Shown here piece by piece: positions 1-10,366 of a DNA stretch of 64,000 nucleotides. Origin of the DNA: Boletus sp. NGJ. Taxonomy: Eukaryota > Basidiomycota > Agaricomycetes > Boletales > Boletaceae. Position 1 is the stretch's first letter. The number at the start of each line of letters is the position of its first letter. Made by a program: the position numbers and the translations under genes. The notes beneath the pieces are model-generated. The model made no database searches. It worked only from the letters and a program-made list of their open reading frames with translations, and was not told where the DNA came from. The stretch lies in assembly GCA_019096195.1 (NCBI GenBank), contig JAGTXK010000027.1, positions 248,001-312,000 on the forward strand, in the 5' to 3' direction.

Positions 1-1001
1 TCGACAAAGAGACGGGCGAATTAATAGTGGAAGGCAACATCTACGATCCTGAATTCCAGGGGGAGTTGGACAAGCAAGGTGTCAAGTTCAACTTGGCCGA
101 CTACCCGCCACAGGAAGGTCCAATTGAAGACGATTTCATCATCGCTTCGCGCGGAGCCAAACGACAGGACCTGAGTGCGGACAACGCAGCGTGCGTAGTG
201 GTTCCGCCTCATGCCATGGCCTGACTCAATATACACAACCACAGGGACGTCCCTGATATCGCCAATGCATCCGTCAAAGGACAATGGTTGTTCCAGCGCG
301 GCAAGCGGGGCGCCGTCCTCATCATGCACAACCCCCGTCAGGTCTTCCTTCCCCCCAACGTGATCCTGGAGCCCCTCTACCAAGTGGACAAACTCATCGA
401 CAAGTGGCTCGTCACAAGCATCCACCTGTGCCCCGCGTACTCGATGTACCTCTCAGACATGTGTATGGTCGCCATTTTTCTTCGTTGCTCCGCACCCATT
501 GCTGATAATGTTCGACGATACAGCGGGCGACAAGGTCTCTCTCGCTCTTGTAGCCCAAGCGCCTATTGCTGGTGCTGTTGGAGACACCGCAGGTGCCAAC
601 GATGGCTTGAGTTGGTCGGTCGATGCCCGAACTGGGCTCGTTCGTAAAGCATGCGATCCAGCGGGCAATTACTCATTCACCACCCTTTATTCTCTGAGGC
701 GTCCCATTAAACGATTCAGGAGATTCATCCGGGACACTATTAGGCCTGACCCAACCGGTGACGAATTGTCAGTATAGTCCACTTTGCGTGTCTATGTGGC
801 TGTGACTCTCGACTGACACACGTTCATTGTGTCCACACCAGATGGTTCAATGACTCCCCTCCATGGGACCCACTTGATGAGGAGGGTGAAGAGGATGAAT
901 TCGATCCGGTCAGTGTGTTTTTTCATCCGTCGTCGGCTTCTCACAGCATCGCATTTCAGGCCATCAGAGCAGTTGACCCATTCAAGCGACCAGCCCCGTG
1001 A
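1..1001 (+). CDS. Unrecognised protein, 5' end cut off by the window
   Basis: Four exons fit together in one frame with good splice sites: 1-190, 245-462, 524-767 and 842-1001, ending in TGA at 999-1001. The start lies before the window. The visible protein has a hydrophilic opening (YDPEFQGELDKQG), a middle part (WLFQRGKRGAVLIMHNPRQ, then YQVDKLIDKWLVTS) and an acidic end with Trp and Pro (WFNDSPPWDPLDEEGEEDEF). I see no signal peptide, membrane segment or known catalytic motif in this part. I do not recognise the family. The splice consistency makes a real gene likely; its function is unknown. Confidence 0.6.
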
Positions 1002-3976
1002 GGAAGAGACCGATATAACCCATGGATAGCATTCTTCCCAACATATGGCCTTGTTGTCTCTTTCGATGTGACCGCTGATCAGGCTCAATGCGATGTACTT
1101 GTATACCATGATCTCGCGAGCTTCTTTCTTTCTTTCTATTTATTTTTGATTCCGTGTTTATTGTCTAGCGGGGATCGTTGCCCCATGTCAGACATGACAG
1201 TTGTTCGTAGGATGACGGTACCTATCATGTATGTATATCATGGAAACAGCTTGACGAGTGCGAGAGTGACTGTGTAATGAGTCCTGAGCATGTCACTGAC
1301 ACGGAGACGAGATGAAGCAGATTGCCCCGTGGATCAAAATGACGTCAGTCTATATAGACCATGATCGGATATTTCACGCAGGAAAGCGAAAATACCAAAA
1401 GTTTGAGTATAACTGGGAGCTCGGGTCTCAAGTCATTTCTCTTCTTCTATAAATTCGACAACAACGCTGTCCAAATGAGCAGCGGCATGATTCAATGGGA
1501 TTGACGAGGACGCAGCTGTGGTATAATGTCCGCTCTGGAGTTACCATATCGTTCGGCCAGAGATGCACGTTGCATACATGTCACGGTTACAGCAGCATCC
1601 TTTCGCTGGATCAAGTCAACAACGACAGAAAATATAGAGAATGTACCCTGCAGTGCGCCAAACCCTGCGAGAACCACCGATATCACTTTAAAGACCCACG
1701 CCTGGGACCCTGGCTCTGCATTCTAAGCGTCTGCTATATTTCAAGCTCTGCTCATCCTCTTCGGAAGCATCACCCCGCAACCCTGAAAGGCGAGTAGACC
1801 GTTCGTGAACGCGTATGTTCTCTTTTGATGTTGGCCATCCCAGGAACCGCAGTGCTGTAACTCGTCAGAGCGCAGGCTCGGTGATGCGATATCGAACAAA
1901 ACTACGGCGTGCTCGACACCGAGAATTCAGTTGATCAACGATGACTAGTGACTTGCCATCCCATTCATACCAGCGATCGAGCGAGACACCGGCCCCGCGC
2001 GTCGCGCCATTCCGGGGGGATCCATGCCGTCGATCGCCGCTTGCCAAAAGTGCTATGGACTGAGTTAGGCGTCCATCGGTAATGAGAGCAGCTACACGTC
2101 CAGTGAGACTCGATGTCCACCCCACCGGTTTGACATCCGTTTCAGTGTGAAACTATATAAATGGTAAACTGACACGAGTGGGCGTTATGCTTCTGGCTCT
2201 GGCGGAACAGGGCAAATCAGAAACGCCGAATGCTCGTTCTCTGGCAGATTCGTCACCGTCATCGCGATATTTGTAGCCCCACTGGCAGGTTCAGAGTTCC
2301 AGCTCTCTAGTTGATTTGTTCCTTTGACAGAGATGTCAGTTCCTGGGACAGCGTGAGGCTCCGCTAACAAAGAGTAGCTCGAGTTCTCGACCCAGGCAGA
2401 CAGTTGATGCCAAGGTCACCGCGATGGCCCTGATCATGTCAATATTTTCTGCGAGTACTTACCACCGTTGCTTTGCATTTCATCTAGCGACTCATTGTCA
2501 GGCCCATCAGTGAGGGACCAGTGACGGAAGCAGCACTAAAAATCACATAGGTTACTTACTTATGTGGGCGACCCCAAGGCAACCCTCAGGGTCGCGCAGA
2601 AGTTCTCCGTCCTTTCCACGTGAACTTGCCATTGTGAAACATATGAAATGGAAGCAGCGGTACGGGAAACAAAGCATCCATTCGTGAAAGTCTTTTGGAA
2701 GTGGACCAGGAACGATTTAGAGTTCGCGAGATAATGCTGGGATTTGGGTTGCTCGTGTTGCGATAGGGAACGGAACTAGGTGCGGGCCCCATCGGAAGAA
2801 CGAGCTCAGATCAAAGGTCACCAACATCCACCAGTTGACCACAAGAGGGTCTGTTGACATCAATGTTCGGTGATACGCACAGTTCACGTTCGTGAGTTAG
2901 ATGCATGCCTGTGAACCCTCACGTACTGTACGTACTACGCAGGGGTGTTGTTGGTACTGTGCACTTTTAAGCAAGCGCCAAAGTCTTGAATTTTCGTTCG
3001 TTGTGCTATAAATCATGCAGTATCGGCGCGTCACGCCGCCCGCATGCAAGTAATACCGCTTCCGGCATTTTTTCGGGCCGCCGGATGGGAACCGCCGACT
3101 AGCCCATCCATCCTGACCACCGTTCACGAGTTGATCCGGGCTCCCATGGCCATTCTAATACTGCTCAACTTGGGTACGTACATTCAAACCCTCGCCAACA
3201 CGGTTCCACATCGAACTCGCTTCTGTGCCACTCTCCTACTGTGACTAAACCGCAGCAGCGTAGGCCCGATGGACTTGAATTGCTCGTGAACATGCTTCGA
3301 AGACATCTTACTGACTGTTTTTCTACGCTGCTTGGACCTGGCCCACCAACAGAACGTCGTCTCGCAGGCGGTTTGGCCCAAACGGCAAAGCAGAGCAAGT
3401 TAGAGGGAGAGCGTACTGAGCAGCGCACCAAACGGTCGACATTAAGCGCGTGAGGACAGTACATCTCACGCAATGGTACTATGTTTATCCCTCTATTATT
3501 ATAATGGTATGTTCAACAACACAGTCCCGCCGATTCACTGACAAGCCTGAGATTCCAGGGTTGTTACTTACACACTTAGCAACCTCGGGCACGTTCATAC
3601 CCACGTCGTCGTAGGTGGGACCGTCACCGTGCAGGCTGCAGTCCGCTCGGGATGGGCTCAAATTGTCAAACTCGGTTCGGTAAATGCAAAACTGTGCTCG
3701 GCATCGGTACGACTCGCCGTACGAGGAATACATTGAATCCTTGATGGGTGCCGCAATTTCTTCCTTCCCATTTAGTCGGATAGCTGGCCGTAAACTTGCT
3801 CCTTTATCCTTACCGGAAAGTAATTCCCATCGGTTGACGTCCCTGTGCATATCTCTCTCCAATAATTGCTCCAATGTGTTGCCAATGTGTGGTTTAAATA
3901 CTCGGTCACGACAAATATTGATAAGGACACCAGTCCGCCATTTCGCAGGCTTCAGATCCCCCGCCCCGCCATACCA
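1002..3976. other. Long gene-poor stretch with one unexplained open segment
   Basis: About 3 kb without a recognisable gene. On the minus strand an open segment at 2185-2412 reads like protein (for example WNSEPASGATNIAMTVTN, then LPENEHSAFLIC and a stop after PPEPEA). The frames above it, up to about 2790, are broken. It could be the last exon of an unknown gene or a relic. A further minus-strand ORF at 3485-4045 (186 codons) overlaps the start of the next gene. It has no motif I know and may be chance. I saw no RNA genes here. Confidence 0.3.
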
Positions 3977-5223
3977 ATGTCGGATTCTTCCTATGGGCCA
4001 AACGAGCCAGCAAATGTCCGCCTCGATGAAACAACATGGCTCCAAGGCGCCTTTCTGAGCAGCCTCCTCTGCGGTGTGCAGATCACACTTTCCGCCTTGT
4101 CTTTTCTCGCAGTGCTCAAACAGCGCATGCGTCGTCGACTACGAATCGCCCTCCTGGTATACATCTCCCTCTTATGCGCAGTCATGACAGCTGGACAACA
4201 GGTCGCCTTGTTGTTTATCCAGATGGGCTTCATCGAGTCGCGAAATTACCCAGGCGGACCGAACGCATTCCTCAGTGATCGATATACGACACCAGTCGAT
4301 ATGGCGTCGACGATCCTGTTCGTGTTCGCGAATTGGATGATGGAATCGTTGTTGGTGAGTGTTGAGGCTTGAATGTCGAAGGTGTGATCACCTTTGAGTG
4401 TCAAAGGTATGGCGGTGTAAAGTTATTTGCAGAACGGGGGATCGACCGGTGTGGATCGGAGTCGTCCTTCCGTCCATGCTGTTGGTTTCCGAGTACGGTG
4501 CGTCCTGGTCGCCATCCTGGATCACGGCAATGCGTACTAACGCCTGCCCTGATCGGGACGTATGTAGTCACCGGCAGCCTGTTCCTCTACCACATGATGC
4601 AGGGTGATTATGTGCCAGTGATCAACTACGCACTCGTGTACTCTAGCCTGTCCATCTTGTTGAACGTCGTCGTGACGGGCGTCATCGCGGGGCGACTCTT
4701 GCTACACCGACGGCGGATGGTGAGACAGTTTGGGCCAGGGCACGGATCGCGTTACGCCAGCGTTGCGGCCATAGTGATCGAGTCCGCATCGTTCTACATG
4801 GGATTTGTCTTCCTCGTCATCATCTTCTTCTGCGTTGGCACGTCAGCATCGAACATCCTCCAACAGGCGGTTGCGCAGGTCGAGGTAAGCCGCCAGTGGT
4901 ACATCGCATGATATGAATACGACTGAGTACTGGGTGACGCTTCATTGGGTTAACACATCCGACAGAGCATCGCGTCGCTGTTGATCATTTACCGGATCGC
5001 GCAGGGGAAGGAGTGGAAATGCGATGCGGGCGTGTCGTCGGCCGACTGGAGGGGAGAATCGGAGCCACAGGTGGAGCCTGAGGTGATCGATATAGATGTG
5101 GTGGCTCGCCCTGCTCAGACGAGTGTGCATGCACCGACCGTATTGAGTAAGGAGGACGAGACGCAAACGCCCATGAGCGAGAGTTCGGTCGATGTGACGC
5201 TCGCTCGGGACGACGCGATATAG
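3977..5223 (+). CDS. Multi-pass (about seven-helix) integral membrane protein
   Basis: The start codon at 3977 opens MSDSSYGPNEPANV, followed directly by the first hydrophobic helix (FLSSLLCGVQITLSALSF). Further membrane segments follow: RIALLVYISLLCAVM, DMASTILFVFANWM, a stretch near 4440-4480 (VWIGVVLPSMLLV), a stretch near 4560-4610, YALVYSSLSILLNVVVTGVI and FYMGFVFLVIIFFCVGT. The last exon (4966-5223) carries a short segment and a hydrophilic acidic tail. Introns are near 4351-4432, 4499-4567 and 4885-4965. The first two borders are uncertain because the strong GTGAGT at 4355 gives the wrong phase and a weaker GT at 4351 fits. The layout matches a large family of uncharacterised Agaricomycete membrane proteins with receptor-like topology. 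Ligand and role are unknown. Confidence 0.72.
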
Positions 5224-6287
5224 AACGGATATTCCTGTCATGCTCGTGGTCTATTTCGCACCTCAATTGGGCTTGGCATTCCCTGGTACTCGGGACGGGG
5301 GACAAGGGACAAGGGACGGGACGGACGCGCCGGGTTGGATTTTACCCATCGTGATGATCGTTGCGTGTGTCGCAATATCCGAGTTCAGATGGGCACGTTC
5401 GACGGATGCACATATGTGACACGCCATTGTACATACAGCGACCACAAACCTTGCCTTGATTTTGGTCCTGAACGTGGTGTACACCACGAAGCGTTATGTA
5501 CGTTGCCAGGCCATCTGTCAGTCTCGGAGGTGTGACTTGACCCAATGCGCCAGGGTGCCAATGAATTGCGTACGAGTTGTAGGGTAACTGTTGTCGTAGC
5601 TACATAGCTCGAAGAAGTTATGCTAAACTCAGTTGTACGAGTGGGTGGATCTAGCAATGAAAAAGCAAAAAAAGGTGCTTACTTCTATGAACAAGGGGCA
5701 TGTGGCTGAAAAGAAAAGAAAGTGAGGTAAAAGGCGTGCGTGGGCGTGAGTACGCGCGCTGAGGAATAGATTCAGAATGTCCGACGGGCCGCCTCACACG
5801 CGGTATAAAGTAAAATCTATCGTAGGTAAGTATCTGCAACACATCACAAAAAAATTCTCGGAGATCGTCTAACAAGCTATTCAGAGAAGGCGTGGGGCGG
5901 GTCAAGACACCTAGTGTGCCCTGCGTTGACATACCATCTCAGACGGTTAATCCATTGTGTTATGTGAGATTTTTAAAAAAGAGGTGTTGTAGGGGATGGG
6001 CTTCGGGAAAGCAAGGATTCAACACATGACGCAGTAGACTATCGTATCCAAAAGGAAAACGAAGAGGTAAAAGAAATATGAATCAATGAGAAGGCAGCAA
6101 GAGCAAACGCTAGCATTTTTCCAAAGAGGTTCCGTGTCGTCCGTGATCTGCCACAATGTGCACAAGTGAGTGCTGTCAGTACGGTGATAGTTGCAGAGGA
6201 GAGGAGACGGCTAGATAGAGTCGAAGAGTAGACCAGGGGTGAGTAATGAACGCGCGAGCCTAGAGTCTGAAGACGGACGCGAAGCGG
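5224..6287. other. Intergenic region with a GGGAC-rich minisatellite
   Basis: This is a tail-to-tail gap between two convergent genes. At 5291-5330 there is a G-rich run built from GGGAC and GGGACAA units. It has four or more G-tracts and could fold into a quadruplex. The rest holds A-rich stretches and no gene that I can see. Confidence 0.4.
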
Positions 6288-7691
6288 TTATGCCAACACC
6301 CCATCGAGCCATCCAAGGATCTTGAACAGGCCCCACAGACATCCCCCAGCGATAACGGGTAAACTCAGATTGTCGTCCACCCCACCAAGATCTAACACCC
6401 ACGTGACAAATACCGTCAGTCGACACACCAAACACGCACCATAGAACACGCACCAAGGGCCTCTGCGATGCCGGTCACGAGACCAGCGACGACACCGATG
6501 GTGAGCAAACCCACCCATCCAGCAAACGTCGGTGGGGACCCAGGTCCTCCACGAACACCCCCGCTGAAATTGTGCGAGACCCCACCCTGCCATGTCCACG
6601 TCAACCCTTGCTCTCTCAGGGGTGCAAGCAACGTCCAGAATCCCGTGGCGATAACCGCACCGGTGAGCGTGGCGGCGGCGAATCCTGCCAAACTCTTACG
6701 CGGCGCAAGTGGGAAGATGCCAAAGAGGCGTTTTGGGAGGCGGGGTGTTCGGCTGCCGTAGAGTCTGCCGAAGGTGGACGCGGCCGTGTCGGCCCAGGAA
6801 AGGCTGTGCAGATATGGAGGGTCAATGACGAGGTGAGATGGACAGGGAGTGAAAGACGACATACATGAGCACAGAGACGACGGCAATGTCGAGGGGGAGC
6901 GCAACAAGGACGATATTGACGCCAAGTATGTACCATATGACACCATTCGAGGATTTCTGCACGGACCATCGATCATCAGCGTCGGAGGACCACGCCGGGG
7001 TACACACACACACCTTTTCGCTATCGCGCATAAAGATGCCGACGCATTTCTCGAAAGCGTACTCCAATGGAGGGTAACGCAGTCGGAGGATGTCTATGGG
7101 TATCAACAAAGCCACTGCAGAACTCAGTGCGATGATGACGCGCTGACGGTCCCCATTCGAAGTATAGAGGTATAGCGTAAAGAATCCTGTTCGACACGCC
7201 CCTCCATCAGCCAGCCGACACACAGGGGACAAGTCACACGCCCAAGTGTACATACCGATCGACGAATGCAAAGCCTTTCTCGGAACCTCCCAGTCGATCG
7301 CACTCGCATTCGGCTTGGCAGCGCCGTTGGGTGGTGGTGCGGTGCCGTTGGGGATTGAGTTTGTGCGAGCATGCTTGGACTTGCGTATGGGGGAGACCGA
7401 GGCACGAGTGTCGGTCTCCTCGACGAGTTCTTCGATGGTGGACTCGCCACCGCTGAGACGGATGTTGTGCTGAGAGCCCTGGTTTGCGGCATGCTTGCGT
7501 CTGTGGGCTCTCTTAGCGGACATGCCACCAGGGAGAGGAACGGGGGAGGGTGTGGTGGACGGGGAGGAGAACAAAATTTTTGGAGAGGAGGAGCGACGGG
7601 GAATGGAGGGGGTGCGAGAGCGGGAGGAGGAGCGTCGTGGCTGGTCGTGAGCGAGGCCAAGCGAAAAGGCGTCGTTGGCGGGGAGAGTCAT
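6288..7691 (-). CDS. DGK1: CTP-dependent diacylglycerol kinase, DGK1 type
   Basis: In yeast Dgk1 phosphorylates diacylglycerol to phosphatidic acid with CTP at the ER and nuclear membrane, which balances phospholipid synthesis against storage fat. Translation starts at 7691 (MTLPANDAF). The first about 140 residues are Ser/Pro/Arg-rich and probably cytosolic. The conserved part then begins with DWEVPRKALHSSIG and continues across clean introns: FFTLYLYTSNGDRQRV, DILRLRYPPLEYAFEK, NGVIWYILGVNIVLVALPLD. The family hallmark SWADTAASTFGRLYG is followed by RKSLAGFAAATLTGAVIATG and the last helices (DNLSLPVIAGGCLWGLFK). The first intron (7187-7255) restores Gly-Phe exactly; others lie near 7005, 6820 and 6430. 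All core motifs are present, so the gene looks intact. Confidence 0.88.
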
Positions 7692-8129
7692 GATTGCACA
7701 AAGTAGAGCTCCAAAATCCGTGCTCTCCCTTTGCGTCCACAGTGGCTGTGTCAAGATGAACCGACAATTCCCTACATTCACGTTTACAAAAAGATATCGA
7801 CTCTACAGTGAACCCCGGTCCGTGATAATACAGACCAGCGTTGTTTGGTTTCGAGACACTATCCATATTTCGGAGCATTAAAACGAAGGCCGGGTAGGAA
7901 GACAGAGCCTCGTCATTCGTAGTTATAACTCCGAGAGTATCATAGCGTCGATGTTGCAGGTTCGCAACTTACATTCTATGGATAATGTCAACCCAGTCTG
8001 TCACCGAGAAGACGGACGATACGCACCAAGACATGATCGATTTTCAGTGTCGTCGTCAATGCTACACAATATTGGCGGGCAGCGTCGGGTTTTCAACTTG
8101 GCGACACGTGACCAATAACTGTATCTGGA

Positions 8130-9381
8130 CACTCACCGACCGCGAACTCCTTGAACGACTGTTTTCCCTGTGGAATCCAAGTTTGAAGACAAGGCATATG
8201 TCCAGCGCTCCATTTGGTCGTGTACACACTGTGGGTCGATAGACGACGACGAGCTGCTACTACGGTAGCTTACACCTCGATGCAACCATCACCCTCGCGG
8301 ATATCATCCACAAGAAAGGTAACCTTAACCTTTATACATGCTATCTTACTGAAAGAGAACTCATTTTAGGCCAACGGGCGTTCGTCGGCGTAGGTTTTCC
8401 CCATCACCAACTCGGCGTTCCAGTCATGCTCACGCACAGGACCCCCTAACAGAAATGCAACATGGACCAGAACTGTCCCGATTACTACATCGAGAAAACG
8501 GCCGAAGCCTCCCTCAAGGACACCATCGCGCTCATCGAGTACATCCAAGGCTCCTCACCGACCTCGGCAAACTTGCCGCGTCCTTGCCCCACGTTTCCAT
8601 CCAGACCCACATCTCCGAAAACCGACGGGAAGTGGAAGACGCGCTGAGGCGCTTCGACGCCAAACCGTACGCGGTGATCTACGACCGCTTCGGTCTCCTG
8701 CGGAGCAACACGATTCTCGGACACGGGGTATGGTTAACGGAGGAGATGGTGCTGATCGCGGAGCAGGGCGCGGGTAGCGCATTGTCCGGTGAGCAACTTT
8801 TATTTGAGCAGCGGGATGGCGAGGGTCGGGTTGTTGTTGGATCATGGGATCAAGGTATGGCGTACAGACCTCGTTTTCGGCGCTTGGATCGCCCATGATA
8901 ATCACCCCCCCTCCCACCACCTGTTTTTTTCTCCTAGGTTGGCCTTGGCACGGATGTGAGTGGTGGGTATAACCCGTCAATCTTGTACACGATTCAGATG
9001 GCAAGTACGGCATCAAAGACGCTCGCCGTCCAAGCGGAAGTGGACGAGGAGCGTCGTCAGCGCAGGCACGAGCACTGCAAGCGCCGCAAGCATGGTAAAC
9101 ACGGCAGACACGGTAAACTTGGCAAGCACGACAAGGACGCGCACGACCACTTGGACTCGAAGGCAGAGGCAGAAGCAGCACGCCACCGTAAACACCACAA
9201 GCAGCACGCACACCACCACCAACACAGACATTCCAAAGGCCCCTTGACCGACCAAAAACTTCAAGTTGGGACGCTCCTCTACCTCGCGCGAGAAGGCGAG
9301 GGAGGAAGGGAACGTGAGGCGGGTGTTTGTGCAGGGGGTGGTGGTTGGTGGGGAGGATTCACATTCGATGCGTCGGGGTGA
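8130..9381 (+). pseudogene. GUD1: Guanine deaminase relic with a His/Lys-rich insertion
   Basis: Guanine deaminase turns guanine into xanthine with a zinc ion. Pieces appear in the right order but in different frames: FPVESKFEDKAYVQRSIW (about 8163-8218), TTSCYYGSLHLDATI (8243-8290), an intron, KKGQRAF, MDQNCPDYYIEKTAE (8462-8506), SIQTHISENRREVEDAL (8600-8645), YDRFGLLRSNTILGHGVWL, then HCPVSNFYLSSGMARVGLLL in another frame after an apparent 2-base loss near 8773. After an intron comes VGLGTDVSGGYNPSILYTIQ. A stop (8240-8242) lies just before TTTSCYY, the N-terminal zinc-binding HTH region is absent, and the end is lost after LLYLA. Between SKTLAVQ and KLQVGTLLYLA sits a run of about 75 residues very rich in His, Lys and Arg (9046-9258). 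The gene is dead or badly assembled. Confidence 0.8.
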
Positions 9382-10366
9382 TGAATGTGTGTATGTATGA
9401 TCGTCGGCGCTTGTTGCATAGGATGTCATAGTTGTACCAGTGTTGGTCGGAAGGAACTAGTAGGTCCTTGATGTCCTCAAATACAACCCAAGCGGGGCTC
9501 GAAAGGTGCAGAGCCTCGAGGTTGACACCGACGGATGTCCAACATATCTCACATATTGCTCAGAAACTCGCGCGCAAGAAGTTAGCATGTGTGTGTACAA
9601 GGATCGTTTGCGGGTGACGATTCGGGAGTCTTGGGGAAAAGCACGCGACGTTTGGCCCAGCAGCTGTAGACAGCCGGGGAGGAGGTGTGGATCGCCGCAA
9701 AAGCTAATCAATCTGTTTTCGCGAGTGGTTTCCGTACGAGGCGGTATACCGAGTGCCCGAGCAGCACTACATGTGGGAAGACTGTAGTCACTTCAGTGTA
9801 GCTATGCCCGCGCCGACAATGCATGGATGACATCGGAACGTCGGTGGGTCCGTTACAGTGTATGGGTCACCGCTACGGGTTGGCGGTGCAAGCTTCAAAG
9901 TGCCACTGGTACTGCCAGATCGAGAATCGCACCACATTCCGCAGCGACAGAGTTTGAACAGAAACCTCCACCGCGTCGTTGATGAGAATGATCTCACAGC
10001 AAGTTGACGCTGCGGATTCGAAAACGGAACCTTGGCTTCGAATCGTACTTTCCACGTCAGCGTCATTCAGGTTCGACGGGGCTATGCACAAGTACCCGCC
10101 CAAATTGTTCCCATCTTTCAGTGTCACTGACACTTTTTACAGCAGTGTAGGCTGTGCTGCGGCCATCGTTAAAATTCCGTTTGCATTCTTCGCATCCAAT
10201 GATGCGAACGGAGTTTGAAGACTTTACCGTGGGGCGTTCCTCTCCCCCAGAACGCGATACCGTCGTCCCATAAGTATGAGTACGTATACGAGCAGGTCTG
10301 CACATAGCCCTTCGCCCCTGTGCGACCTCTCACCCACACCTTCATAACCGCCCTGGTGGTATCACG
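9382..10366. other. Intergenic region, no recognised gene
   Basis: It separates the guanine deaminase relic from the MFS gene. On the minus strand near 9420-9530 a segment reads smoothly (NLEALHLSSPAWVVFEDIKD), but stops surround it and I know no family for it. Several overlapping minus-strand frames at 9788-10133 have no motif. Confidence 0.3.

Noticed and set aside
6468-7881. Plus-strand ORFs over the DGK1 gene
   Set aside because: They are shadows of the minus-strand exons, which carry the conserved motifs and good splice sites.
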